A DNA stretch of 16,103 nucleotides from Candidatus Peregrinibacteria bacterium CG11_big_fil_rev_8_21_14_0_20_46_8 (lineage in GTDB: Bacteria > Patescibacteriota > Gracilibacteria > UBA1369 > UM-FILTER-53-11): NCBI GenBank assembly GCA_002796025.1, contig PCVQ01000044.1, positions 1 to 16,103 of the forward strand. Reading direction: 5' to 3'. Both the position numbers and the translations under genes were made by a program. Numbering within the stretch: the stretch's first letter is position 1; every line of letters starts with the position of its first letter. This document shows, one piece after another, positions 6,216 to 14,300 of the stretch. The notes under the pieces were generated by a model. It had not been told where the DNA came from. It saw nothing but the letters and a program-made list of their open reading frames with translations, and made no database searches.

Positions 6216-7409
6216 TTATTTAATAATCTTAGCTACTACACCAGCACCAACTGTTCTGCCACCCTCACGGATAGCAAAACGAAGTCCCTCGTTCATAGCG
6301 ATCGGTACACCAAGCTTAACAGTAAGCTTAAGATTATCACCAGGCATCACCATCTCTGTTCCTTCTGGAAGCGTGATGTCACCGGTAACGTCGGTGGTTC
6401 GCATGTAGAACTGCGGCTTGTACCCCTTGAAGAATGGAGTGTGACGTCCGCCTTCTTCTTTGGTTAATACGTAAATTTCAGCCTCGAATTCAGTGTGCGG
6501 AGTAATAGTTCCGGTCTTCGCAAGAACTTGTCCGCGCTCGATATCATCTTTTTCAATACCGCGGAGGAGGAGACCAACGTTGTCACCAGCCTGACCTTGA
6601 TCGAGAAGTTTTTTGAACATCTCGACACCGGTAATAACTGTCTTGCGAGTATCGCGGATACCCACAATTTCGACTTCGTCATTAACATTAATAATACCTT
6701 GTTCAATACGGCCGGTTGCAACAGTACCGCGTCCTTTAATTGAGAAGATATCTTCAATTGGCATAAGGAATGGCTTATCCAATGGACGCTCTGGAACCGG
6801 AATGTAGCTGTCGAGTTGCTCGAGCAATTCGACGATTGGCTTCGCAGCGTCACCCTTTGGATCTTCGGTAGCTTTGAGCGCAGAACCCTTAATGATAGGT
6901 GTCTTGTCGCCTGGAAACTCATACTTGTTAAGAAGTTCGCGGATCTCCATTTCTGTAAGTTCAGCAATTTCAGGATCTGCCATATCCATCTTGTTCATAA
7001 AGACCACGATGTATGGAACGTTCACCTGGCGGGCCAGAAGGATGTGTTCACGTGTTTGCGGCATAGGTCCGTCTGCAGCAGATACCACAAGAATTGCGCC
7101 ATCCATTTGAGCGGCACCGGTAATCATGTTCTTAATGTAGTCAGCGTGACCTGGACAGTCGACGTGAGCATAGTGGCGGTTCGGAGTGGTGTACTCTTGG
7201 TGAGATGTTGCAATCGTAATTCCGCGCTCCCGTTCTTCCGGAGCATTATCGATTTGGTCGTAGGCTACAGCCTTGTTAGCTTCTGGCCACTGCGCCGCAG
7301 CAACCATAGTAATAGCTGCAGTAAGAGTTGTCTTACCGTGGTCTACGTGACCAATTGTACCCACATTAACGTGAGGCTTACTTCGGTCAAATTTTGCTTG
7401 ATCCGCCAT
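6216..7409 (-). CDS. tuf: Elongation factor Tu
   Basis: EF-Tu delivers aminoacyl-tRNA to the ribosomal A site using GTP; 397 aa, full length. The G domain shows P-loop GHVDHGKT (20-27), switch I RGITIATSH (Thr65 for Mg), DCPGHAD with the catalytic His at 88, NKMD (139-142) and a later SAL motif. Domains 2 and 3 follow, ending EGGRTVGAGVVAKIIK. Switch I has Ala67 where E. coli has Asn, a variant seen in other bacteria. It lies 118 nt after an unknown gene and 26 nt before rpsJ. A weak promoter and short leader hairpin may give it separate expression. Confidence 0.99.
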   Translation of the reverse strand: MADQAKFDRSKPHVNVGTIGHVDHGKTTLTAAITMVAAAQWPEANKAVAYDQIDNAPEERERGITIATSHQEYTTPNRHYAHVDCPGHADYIKNMITGAAQMDGAILVVSAADGPMPQTREHILLARQVNVPYIVVFMNKMDMADPEIAELTEMEIRELLNKYEFPGDKTPIIKGSALKATEDPKGDAAKPIVELLEQLDSYIPVPERPLDKPFLMPIEDIFSIKGRGTVATGRIEQGIINVNDEVEIVGIRDTRKTVITGVEMFKKLLDQGQAGDNVGLLLRGIEKDDIERGQVLAKTGTITPHTEFEAEIYVLTKEEGGRHTPFFKGYKPQFYMRTTDVTGDITLPEGTEMVMPGDNLKLTVKLGVPIAMNEGLRFAIREGGRTVGAGVVAKIIK

Positions 7410-7527
7410 AGGTTTTGGGATTAGAGATTAGGATATAATAGTTCCTTTGAATTACGCGTTGAGACGCGCTGTGAGATTTTAGAGGAAGTACCAGGTGAGT
7501 GCAAGAGAATCTTTTGATATAGCCGGA
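7410..7527 (-). promoter_or_regulatory. tuf upstream region: weak promoter and leader hairpin
   Basis: The minus strand has TTGCAC (7499-7504), a 17-nt spacer and TAAAAT (7476-7481), a modest match with a good -10 but a poor -35. Just downstream is a hairpin with arms CGCGT (7455-7459) and ACGCG (7464-7468) around TGAG. A second AT-rich -10-like TATTAT lies at 7435-7440. No Shine-Dalgarno sequence precedes the tuf ATG. Confidence 0.3.
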
Positions 7528-8100
7528 TTATAAAGCTTCCCAGCCGGGTTTGCCTAGTTGTGCGTAGATTTCTTGCCACTCGTCATAATTACTAACAGCA
7601 TCGGGAGTCGAAAGATCGGTTCGTATCGTTGCATTTAAGCGATGACATGCAAGGACAAAAGTATGTACCGCTTCACTAAGTTGTTTTGTAGTGAAACCTT
7701 CGGGGATATGTATGAGGAGTCTGGGGTTGAAGGGGCAAATAAGCTTGTCTAGCGCAATTTCCGGTGTAGGCTGGGCAGATTGTGTAACAAGATATGTTGA
7801 TAAAAGAGGATTGCGAAGACGATTGGCGGTAATGATATATCCACCATGCCGTGCAAATTTTGTGATGAGCGTTAATTCCGAACCATCCAGGGCGCTAATT
7901 TCTGCTGAATTAGGTTCGCTGTTATAAAGAAATGTTGGTATGCCGGAGCCAAGTGTAAAGACTCCTTCAAGGGAGACTGCCTCCTCTTGAGAGAAATCGA
8001 TCACATTCCATTCTTGAGGTTCTGTTCCATTTTCAAAAAAATCCAGCAGGGATTGATGTTCTGGTCGGAGTTCGGATGGGGGAGGTGGTGAGTTGGGCAT
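7528..8100 (-). CDS. Unknown protein (190 aa) sharing a C-terminal motif with the rpsG-linked protein
   Basis: The family is not recognised. It has a Pro-rich start (MPNSPPPPSE), then a mixed alpha/beta body without signal peptide or membrane segment. Residues 131-150 read HIPEGFTTKQLSEAVHTFVL. They align without gaps with residues 73-92 of the 133-aa protein at 13888-14289 (HIPDELTAQCTAEAAHTYAL), sharing HIP, T, EA, HT and L plus conservative changes. It starts 8 nt after the preceding unknown gene and is therefore part of the fusA transcript, 118 nt ahead of tuf. A weak purine stretch (AAGAAAGAG) abuts the ATG. Function unknown. Confidence 0.75.
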   Translation of the reverse strand: MPNSPPPPSELRPEHQSLLDFFENGTEPQEWNVIDFSQEEAVSLEGVFTLGSGIPTFLYNSEPNSAEISALDGSELTLITKFARHGGYIITANRLRNPLLSTYLVTQSAQPTPEIALDKLICPFNPRLLIHIPEGFTTKQLSEAVHTFVLACHRLNATIRTDLSTPDAVSNYDEWQEIYAQLGKPGWEAL

Positions 8101-8108
8101 CTCTTTCT

Positions 8109-8510
8109 TTAAATTTTTGCCACGCTTCGCAGCAGCTCCAGCATCTTTTCAAGGAAAAATTCAGAAGTGTTATGGGCGGTCTCGTAGTTGTGCCTCGGGC
8201 CAATAGGCTCTCGCGGATCAGCCGGCATAGGATTTTCGGTATAGTGGCGAGCGGTAGCAAGCTTCCCGTCCGGTGAAATCGTAAAATCAATACAGTCTCG
8301 GTCGGTAGGACTGTTTAGAGTGCCTGGATGAAGCTTCGTTGTTTTGAGAAAAATATTATCGCCTTCTTGCATATGTAAAGAAAAGTAAACGGTGCCGTGC
8401 TTCGGATCGTTTTCAATACTGTATTCTGCCTGCTCTTGGCCTTTCAATAATCCAAGCAAATATTCGTAGTCGAATGTTGCCGCTTCCGGTGAATAGTCTG
8501 GTGCGTGCAT
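8109..8510 (-). CDS. Unknown protein (133 aa) downstream of fusA
   Basis: The family is not recognised. It is an acidic, soluble-looking protein: a helical N-terminus (FDYEYLLGLLKGQEQAEY), a beta-rich middle (GTVYFSLHMQEGDNIFLKTT, then CIDFTISPDGKLATARHY) and a helical C-terminus (TSEFFLEKMLELLRSVAK). No catalytic motif is visible. It starts 11 nt after the fusA stop and ends 8 nt before the 190-aa gene, so it is operonic with both. Its general layout of beta-strands followed by a C-terminal helix resembles its neighbour, but I see no convincing sequence match. Confidence 0.72.
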   Translation of the reverse strand: MHAPDYSPEAATFDYEYLLGLLKGQEQAEYSIENDPKHGTVYFSLHMQEGDNIFLKTTKLHPGTLNSPTDRDCIDFTISPDGKLATARHYTENPMPADPREPIGPRHNYETAHNTSEFFLEKMLELLRSVAKI

Positions 8511-8521
8511 AAAGATAAAAG

Positions 8522-10606
8522 TTATTTGCCGGTTCGCTCAGCTTTAATTTTTTCGGCTACGTTGCTTGGTACTTTGTCGTAGTGGCTGAACTCCATAGAG
8601 TAGCTTGCGCGGCCCTGGGTCATAGAGCGGAGTACGGTTGCATAGCCAAACATTTCTGCTAGAGGAACATCGGCGCGAATAAATTTGGCCAAACCTCGGT
8701 CGCCGCTTTCATTAATTTGTCCGCGGCGTGCACTCACATTTCCCATAACATCACCAAAGTACTCTTCGGGTGTTACAACTTCTACCGACATAATCGGCTC
8801 AAGCAAAACTGGATCGGCCATGCTTGCCGCTTTGCGGAAACAGAGAGAAGCCGCCATTTTAAAGGCCATTTCAGAGGAATCCACATCGTGGTAGCTTCCT
8901 TCGTAAAGTTCACAGTGAATATCGACCATTGGATAGCCGGCAATAACACCGCGAGTCATAGCTTCTTCAACACCCTTTTGGCAAGGTGCAATAAATTCTC
9001 GCGGGATCTTACCGCCCACCACGGAATCTTTAAATTCGAATCCGCTTCCTTTTTCGAGCGGCTTAAAGCGCATAAGTACGTGACCGTACTGGCCGTGACC
9101 ACCTGTCTGTTTTACATATTTCTCTTCGGCTTCGACTTCCTTAGTAATAGTTTCTTTGTAAGCAACTTGCGGCTGACCAATGTTCGCCTCGACTTTAAAT
9201 TCCCGCTTCATACGGTCAACGATAATATCCAAATGGAGCTCGCCCATACCGCTGATAATTGTCTGGCCGGTCTCTTCGTCGCTTCGCACCACAAAGGTAG
9301 GGTCTTCTTCTGCAAGTTTCTGGAGCGCAATACCCATTTTTTCTTGGTCAGCTTTTGTCTTCGGCTCAATGGCAATTGAGATCACCGGATCCGGGAATTC
9401 GATCGCTTCTAGAATAATCGGATTGCTCTCCTCGCACAGCGTGTCACCGGTTTTGGTATCTTTTGGACCGATGAGCGCGGCAATGTCGCCGGCATGCACC
9501 TCTTTAACCTCTTCACGAGAGTTTGCGTGCAGCTTTACCAAACGGCCAACGCGCTCTTTATTTTCTGAAGTAGAGTTGTATACATAGGAGCCCGCTGTCA
9601 TCTTTCCGGAATAGACCCGGAAGAAGGCGAGTTTGCCTACAAATGGATCGGTAGCAATTTTAAATGCGAGTGCGCAGAATGGGTCGTTGTCATCCGGTTT
9701 GCGTTCGACTTCTTCACCGTTTTTAATACTAATGCCTTTTACCGGCGGGAGATCGAGCGGAGAGGGGAGCAGGTAACATACGGTATCGAGCATGTGCTGT
9801 ACTCCCATGTTTTTTAAAGCTGTGCCGCAAAGTGCGGGATAGACTTTATTTGCTATCACGCCCTTGCGCATTGCGCTGCGTATCTCATCTACAGAGAGCT
9901 CGCCGCCTTCAAGATATTTTTCCATAACTGCGTCGTCGAATTCTGCAACTTTTTCGAGCATCTTTGCGCGGTACTCTTCCACTTGATCCTTCATCTCATC
10001 CGGAATCGGTACCTCTACAATTTTTTCACCACTCGGGCCTTCAAAATTGTAGGCTTTCATGGTGATAAGATCGACATGTCCTTTATATGTCTGTTCAAAT
10101 CCAATTGGCAGATGGATTGGCATCACATTTGGTGAAAGCCGGTCTTCCACCGACTTTACGCTCATAAAGAAGTCCGCGCCGGTCTTGTCCATCTTATTCA
10201 CAAAACAGATGCGGGGTACTTTATATTTGTCTGCCTGGCGCCATACGGTCTCTGACTGCGGTTCCACACCTTGCGAGCCGTCAAAAACAACCACGCCGCC
10301 ATCCAGCACGCGTAAACTGCGCTCTACTTCAACGGTAAAGTCTACGTGTCCGGGAGTGTCGATAATATTAAAGTTGTATACGGTATCGCTGTCGGTCGGT
10401 TTCCACTGACAGGTGGTTGCCGCAGCGGTAATGGTAATACCGCGCTCTTGTTCTTGTTCCATCCAGTCCATGGTGGCGCCGCCTTCGTGCACTTCACCAA
10501 TCTTGTGTTTGCGTCCGGTATAAAAAAGTACGCGTTCGGTCGTTGTTGTTTTACCGGCATCGATGTGCGCGATAATTCCAATATTGCGAAGCAGTTTGAG
10601 ATCCAT
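8522..10606 (-). CDS. fusA: Elongation factor G
   Basis: EF-G is the GTPase that drives tRNA-mRNA translocation and, with RRF, ribosome recycling. With the start at 10606 it is 694 aa, normal for the family. P-loop AHIDAGKT is at residues 13-20, switch I ERGITITAAATT, then DTPGHVDFTVEVERSLR and NKMDKTGADF; domains III-V run to the end. An upstream in-frame ATG at 10645 would add 13 residues not typical of EF-G and would lie at the predicted transcription start, so 10606 is preferred. It has its own promoter, because the accessory island cuts it off from rpsL-rpsG. No Shine-Dalgarno site. Confidence 0.98.
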   Translation of the reverse strand: MDLKLLRNIGIIAHIDAGKTTTTERVLFYTGRKHKIGEVHEGGATMDWMEQEQERGITITAAATTCQWKPTDSDTVYNFNIIDTPGHVDFTVEVERSLRVLDGGVVVFDGSQGVEPQSETVWRQADKYKVPRICFVNKMDKTGADFFMSVKSVEDRLSPNVMPIHLPIGFEQTYKGHVDLITMKAYNFEGPSGEKIVEVPIPDEMKDQVEEYRAKMLEKVAEFDDAVMEKYLEGGELSVDEIRSAMRKGVIANKVYPALCGTALKNMGVQHMLDTVCYLLPSPLDLPPVKGISIKNGEEVERKPDDNDPFCALAFKIATDPFVGKLAFFRVYSGKMTAGSYVYNSTSENKERVGRLVKLHANSREEVKEVHAGDIAALIGPKDTKTGDTLCEESNPIILEAIEFPDPVISIAIEPKTKADQEKMGIALQKLAEEDPTFVVRSDEETGQTIISGMGELHLDIIVDRMKREFKVEANIGQPQVAYKETITKEVEAEEKYVKQTGGHGQYGHVLMRFKPLEKGSGFEFKDSVVGGKIPREFIAPCQKGVEEAMTRGVIAGYPMVDIHCELYEGSYHDVDSSEMAFKMAASLCFRKAASMADPVLLEPIMSVEVVTPEEYFGDVMGNVSARRGQINESGDRGLAKFIRADVPLAEMFGYATVLRSMTQGRASYSMEFSHYDKVPSNVAEKIKAERTGK

Positions 10607-10649
10607 ATTAAAATTTTTTTTAAATAAGCATTTTGAATGAAGCACAAGC

Positions 10650-10677
10650 AGTATAGGGAAGAATGTCTGATGGTCAA
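10650..10677 (-). promoter_or_regulatory. Promoter of fusA
   Basis: On the minus strand: TTGACC (-35, 10672-10677), a 16-nt spacer and TATACT (-10, 10650-10655). The expected start is near 10643, giving a leader of about 37 nt to the ATG at 10606. It is divergent from, and only 14 bp away from, the -35 of the ligase-like gene promoter. Confidence 0.6.
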
Positions 10678-10691
10678 GTCAACCTTTGACG

Positions 10692-10721
10692 TTCGCAAGT
10701 TTTGGGCGCCTCATATATAAT
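10692..10721 (+). promoter_or_regulatory. Promoter of the ligase-like gene, nearly leaderless
   Basis: TTCGCA (10692-10697), an 18-nt spacer and a perfect TATAAT (10716-10721). The expected start is about 10728, only about 8 nt before the ATG at 10736, leaving no room for a Shine-Dalgarno site. A better -35 word (TTGACG at 10686-10691) is too far away (24 nt). Confidence 0.5.
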
Positions 10722-10735
10722 TTCTGTAATTTTGT

Positions 10736-12601
10736 ATGAAAAAAAAATGGCCGTCACTCTATTTTGCAATTTTTCTCATCCCCCTTATCTATAATCCGTG
10801 GGGCGCCGCAAATCCTTATGAGATTACAAAGCAGGTGTGGATGATGGGAATAATTGCTGCCGCGCTTTTTTGCATTGCGATTCTTGTGCTTATGCGGCGT
10901 CAAATTGCGCTGCCGGCTAATCATATTGTACTGGCGATTGCGGGGTTGTGGATTTTATCTTTTACGCTCTCAACTATTTTCTCGGATGCGCCGGTCGAGA
11001 GTTTTTGGGGAACATATATAAGGATGCAGGGTTTTTTATCGCATATGTACTACGGCATACATTTTTTGCTCTGCTTGTATTTGTTTGAACATAAAGATTT
11101 TCAGAAATATTTTTTCCATACGGTTCTTGCGGTGGGCGTTATAGTTGCGATCTACGCCTGGCTGCAGTTTTTAGGAGTTGACGTATTGCGCGGCCCTTCT
11201 GAGCCAACAGTCTTTGGGAACCGAGTTTTTGCAATGTTGGGTACCCCGACGATGCTGGGGCAATTTCTACTCTTCCCCTTTTTTATAGCTGCCGGTTTGG
11301 TTTTTCATGCAAAGAGCAAATTGCATGCGCGCCCTTATTTTGCCATGGCGGTTCTTTTTTTAAGCGTTATTGTGCTCGCACAAAATCGCGCAAGTATTTT
11401 AGGAATTGGAGTTGCCGTTATTGTTATGGCGGCATATCGCTACGCACATACAAAAAAACAGTTGGTTTTTATTGCGGCCGGTCTCCTTCTGACAGGGGTA
11501 CTCTTCCTCTATTTTGGGCCCGAAGTGCGTTCGTTAAATTCCAGATATGTATTGTGGGCAAATTCTTTGCAGCTCTTTTTAGATGCCCCTCTTTTGGGAA
11601 GCGGGCCGGAAACCTTTTATCAAACTTTTCAAAAAGTTTTGCCCAAAGAGCTTTTTCTTTTTGAGCGCATGGGCGATCTTCCCGATCGTGCGCATAATGT
11701 TTTTGTAGATACGCTGCTCATGCGCGGTTTATTTGGCTTTGGTCTGGTGATTATTAATGTAATTTTTTTAGCGTATCTCTTTCTCAAGAAGAAATTAAAA
11801 AGTGCAAATATTCAAATTGTGTATGCGCTTATTGTCGCTTATGGGATTTCAGTTTTTTTTAGCTTCTCTTTGGCAGTGCATGCAATCTATTTAACGGCAT
11901 TTTGGGCACTTTTGCTGCGAGAGGTTTTTGTTTGGAAGGAAGTGAAGATAAGGCTGTGGGATAGTGCGAAACTTGTTATTGCCATTGTTTTGATGGCAGG
12001 AAGTTTGTTCTCAGTGTCGCATGCATACCCCATTGTGCAGGCCGATATTAGCTTTGCGAAGTTTATTCCCGCCTATTTTGAAAATTACAAAGCGGGTCTA
12101 AAAGAATTTAAAAGGATTTTTAACAGTGCGCCGCAATATGCGTATTTCGATACGAGTTTTTTTATTTTTTATACCGATTGGGCGGCTTCCGATGCTGAAG
12201 TTCGAGAGGAGTTGAAAAGGGCCTCAGGAAGATTGGGGCATATTACTAATCGCGGATATCAGTATTATTTTTCTCAGGCGCAACTGCTCGAAGCGCTTGG
12301 AGAGTACAAAAGTGCGAAGAAAATGTTTTTGGAAGCAATACAGCGTGCGCCAAATTTCCCCGAACTCTGGCTTGCATGGGGACGTGCCGCATATGACCGG
12401 AGAGATTTTGCTGAAGCGGAATGGGCATTGCAACGCTATGTAGATTTAGCTCCGCCATACTGGCAGTGGGAGGATTCTTTAGAAAGCATAACACCGGAGC
12501 AGCGCGAAATTTTTAGAGTATTTAAGATTTCAAATCCACAGTTTTTTGAAGCTCTTACGCTTTTGCGCACTGCTACATTTCACAAACAAAAGCAGACGTA
12601 A
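10736..12601 (+). CDS. O-antigen ligase/polymerase-like membrane protein with C-terminal TPR
   Basis: Polytopic inner-membrane protein of the Wzy/WaaL type (Wzy_C family), expected to transfer or polymerise surface glycans; 621 aa. About ten or more hydrophobic segments span residues 8-430. Family-like features are FAMLGTPTMLGQFLLFPF (165-182), QNRASILG with Arg218 (216-223), a periplasmic-loop region GSGPETFYQTFQKV (288-301) and DRAHNVFVDTLLMRG with His320 (317-331). After the last membrane segment (about 412-430) comes a soluble domain with TPR-like helical pairs at about 508-575. It is transcribed opposite to the str operon and ends 6 nt from the convergent neighbour. Substrate and acceptor cannot be deduced. 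Confidence 0.85.
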   Translation: MKKKWPSLYFAIFLIPLIYNPWGAANPYEITKQVWMMGIIAAALFCIAILVLMRRQIALPANHIVLAIAGLWILSFTLSTIFSDAPVESFWGTYIRMQGFLSHMYYGIHFLLCLYLFEHKDFQKYFFHTVLAVGVIVAIYAWLQFLGVDVLRGPSEPTVFGNRVFAMLGTPTMLGQFLLFPFFIAAGLVFHAKSKLHARPYFAMAVLFLSVIVLAQNRASILGIGVAVIVMAAYRYAHTKKQLVFIAAGLLLTGVLFLYFGPEVRSLNSRYVLWANSLQLFLDAPLLGSGPETFYQTFQKVLPKELFLFERMGDLPDRAHNVFVDTLLMRGLFGFGLVIINVIFLAYLFLKKKLKSANIQIVYALIVAYGISVFFSFSLAVHAIYLTAFWALLLREVFVWKEVKIRLWDSAKLVIAIVLMAGSLFSVSHAYPIVQADISFAKFIPAYFENYKAGLKEFKRIFNSAPQYAYFDTSFFIFYTDWAASDAEVREELKRASGRLGHITNRGYQYYFSQAQLLEALGEYKSAKKMFLEAIQRAPNFPELWLAWGRAAYDRRDFAEAEWALQRYVDLAPPYWQWEDSLESITPEQREIFRVFKISNPQFFEALTLLRTATFHKQKQT

Positions 12602-12607
12602 GATTAT

Positions 12608-13018
12608 TTATAAACCAAGCTCCGGATAGGCAACACGGCATGCGCTGACTTCGTCCCACTGCGACTGATTGTTATGTAGCATGTCGGTGAGGCGTCCTTG
12701 CTGATACCACGCTGCATAAGCACTGCATGCGGTATACGATGGGGGATTAATTACGCCGCGCCAAATATGCGGATAGTTTTGTTCGCACGCTTCGGCTTCG
12801 CCAGGAATTGTGACGCCATTTCGGTATGCGGTTGCAACATCGTAACAGCGCGCAGGAGTTGGAATAATTACTTCTTCTGCTGCGGGTCGGGTGTTGTGCA
12901 AATTGCCACTAAGCTTTGAAGAAGGGGCTAGCGTCATTGCAAAAACAAGCAAGAGAATGCCGAGCGCGATTGCACCGACAAGAATTTTTTTCTGACGAAG
13001 ATTTTTGAGCATGAGCAT
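12608..13018 (-). CDS. Membrane-anchored small protein with two Cys-pair repeats
   Basis: The family is not recognised. A basic N-terminus (MLMLKNLRQKK) precedes one hydrophobic segment (about 13-31), a signal anchor that places the remainder outside the cytoplasm. The outer part has exactly four cysteines (58, 78, 98, 127) in two related units. Each begins C-x4-Y-type (C....A.Y..G) and ends E..AC...YP, spanning 58-83 and 98-132. Disulfides within each unit are likely. ATG at 13018 or the in-frame ATG two codons later are both possible. It has its own extended -10 promoter, divergent from slipin, and converges on the ligase-like gene with a 6-nt gap. A cell-surface role is inferred from topology only. 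Confidence 0.75.
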   Translation of the reverse strand: MLMLKNLRQKKILVGAIALGILLLVFAMTLAPSSKLSGNLHNTRPAAEEVIIPTPARCYDVATAYRNGVTIPGEAEACEQNYPHIWRGVINPPSYTACSAYAAWYQQGRLTDMLHNNQSQWDEVSACRVAYPELGL

Positions 13019-13044
13019 ATGTTTGTGTTTATGTTGCTTTATAT

Positions 13045-13072
13045 ATTATAACATATTTGCTGATTTTTACAA
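13045..13072 (-). promoter_or_regulatory. Extended -10 promoter of the Cys-repeat gene
   Basis: On the minus strand a perfect TATAAT (13045-13050) is preceded by TGT (extended -10, 13051-13053). TTGTAA (13067-13072) provides a partial -35 with a 16-nt spacer. The expected start is about 13038, 20 nt before the ATG. No Shine-Dalgarno sequence is present. Confidence 0.55.
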
Positions 13073-13081
13073 ATCCTATAT

Positions 13082-13111
13082 TCGACAAAGCGGACTAGTC
13101 CTGTTTATACT
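13082..13111 (+). promoter_or_regulatory. Promoter of the slipin gene
   Basis: TCGACA (13082-13087, 5/6 to TTGACA), an 18-nt spacer and TATACT (13106-13111). The start is about 13118, about 28 nt before the ATG at 13146. It is back-to-back with the promoter of the Cys-repeat gene, with only 9 bp between the two -35 elements. Confidence 0.55.
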
Positions 13112-13145
13112 TAATAAAATTTTTACTACTTTAATCTCCAACACC

Positions 13146-13907
13146 ATGTCATACGCAACCATCGCATTTATCGTTCTCGTGCTTCTTATTATCAGCATCC
13201 GCCAGATTAACGAGTATCAGCGGGGGATTATGTTTACCATTGGTAAGTATAGCGGCGTAAAGAAGCCGGGATGGCGTCTGGTTATTCCGATTTTTCAGTC
13301 GATGCGGAAGGTGGATTTGCGGGTAAAGACGATCGATGTGCCGGATCAAGAGGCGATTACCGGAGACAATATTTCGGTGCGAATCAATGCCGTGCTCTAC
13401 TTTAAAATTAAGGAGCAAGATGCCGACCGGGCAATTTTGCAGGTGGAAGATTTTTACTATGCAACGAGCCAGCTTGCGCAAACTACTATGCGGAATGCTG
13501 TGGGCGAGGTCGAACTCGATCATCTTTTGCAAAACCGGCAGGAGGTAAGCGATAAGATTAAAGAAATTGTCGATAAACTGACCGATCCTTGGGGCATTGA
13601 AATTGTAAATGTTGAGTTAAAAGATGTCTTGCTGCCACAGGAACTTCAACGCGTAATTGCCAAGCAGGCTGAAGCGGAACGTGAAAAGCGCGCGGTCATT
13701 ATTAAGGCGGAGGGAGAGGTAATGGCTGCAGCAAATATTACAAAAGCAGCCGAGATGATGTCGCATGCCCCAGGCGCATTGCACTTGCGGACACTGCAAA
13801 GTATCAACGATCTTTCGTCCGATCAGTCAAATACCACTATTTGGATGGTTCCGTTAGAGGCGTTGCGGGCGATGGAGTCGTTGGGGGCTAAACTTGGGAA
13901 GCAGTAG
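13146..13907 (+). CDS. Slipin / stomatin-like SPFH membrane protein
   Basis: SPFH-family protein, known to oligomerise on the cytoplasmic face of membranes and organise microdomains; 253 aa. A hydrophobic N-terminal segment (5-18) is followed by the SPFH core: INEYQRGIMFTIGKYSG (21-37), PGWRLVIPIFQSMRKVDLR, VKTIDVPDQEAITGDN and WGIEIVNVELKDVLLPQE (149-166). A charged helix AEAEREKRAVIIKAEGE (175-191) and the usual C-terminal helical region follow. An upstream in-frame ATG at 13005 would add 47 atypical residues and precede the promoter, so 13146 is chosen. No nfeD partner is adjacent. The 3' end overlaps the convergent unknown gene by 20 bp. Confidence 0.93.
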   Translation: MSYATIAFIVLVLLIISIRQINEYQRGIMFTIGKYSGVKKPGWRLVIPIFQSMRKVDLRVKTIDVPDQEAITGDNISVRINAVLYFKIKEQDADRAILQVEDFYYATSQLAQTTMRNAVGEVELDHLLQNRQEVSDKIKEIVDKLTDPWGIEIVNVELKDVLLPQELQRVIAKQAEAEREKRAVIIKAEGEVMAAANITKAAEMMSHAPGALHLRTLQSINDLSSDQSNTTIWMVPLEALRAMESLGAKLGKQ

Positions 13908-14289
13908 GGGAGGATAACGGTTGAGCACTTGGTGCAACTGCCCGTACTGCATAAGTTTGTATATTTCGAGCAAGTAGCTCCGGATCTATGCCTGGCGTTT
14001 GATCAAGTGCATAAAGCGCATATGTGTGTGCTGCCTCAGCTGTACATTGCGCAGTCAATTCATCGGGAATATGTAAGGCTGCTAATTCAACAAAATCTCC
14101 TTTCGGAGTGCCGATAGGTGCTTGTCTTACTTTAATATGTAAGTCGCCACCACTGGTGACCGTTGTTTGGAGTATTGCACTATTTACTGATCGAGTAACA
14201 TCTATTGGTAACTGATCAAATTGCTCTCTTTCGCTATCGGGTAAAATAGTATTAAGAGGAAGAGGCTCTCTATTTTTGCGTAATGTCAT
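13888..14289 (-). CDS. Unknown protein (133 aa) downstream of rpsG
   Basis: The family is not recognised. It is a soluble-looking alpha/beta protein with a beta segment (GGDLHIKVRQAPIG, 47-60), then the motif HIPDELTAQCTAEAAHTYAL (73-92) that aligns without gaps to residues 131-150 of the 190-aa protein at 7528-8100. The C-terminal about 20 residues are Ala/Ser/Pro-rich and probably disordered. It starts 11 nt after rpsG, so it belongs to the rpsL-rpsG transcript, and its last 20 bp overlap the end of the convergent slipin gene. Its role is unknown. Linkage to translation genes suggests constitutive expression rather than a specific function. Confidence 0.75.
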   Translation of the reverse strand: MTLRKNREPLPLNTILPDSEREQFDQLPIDVTRSVNSAILQTTVTSGGDLHIKVRQAPIGTPKGDFVELAALHIPDELTAQCTAEAAHTYALYALDQTPGIDPELLARNIQTYAVRAVAPSAQPLSSPTASQV

Positions 14290-14300
14290 AGACCTATCGT

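Noticed and set aside
10607..10645. Longer fusA start adding 13 residues
   Set aside because: The added residues are not EF-G-like and the start would lie at the predicted transcription start of the fusA promoter; 10606 gives the standard N-terminus.
13005..13145. Upstream extension of the slipin reading frame by 47 codons
   Set aside because: It begins before the slipin promoter, overlaps the divergent gene start, and reads as a Cys/Phe-rich stretch not found in slipins.
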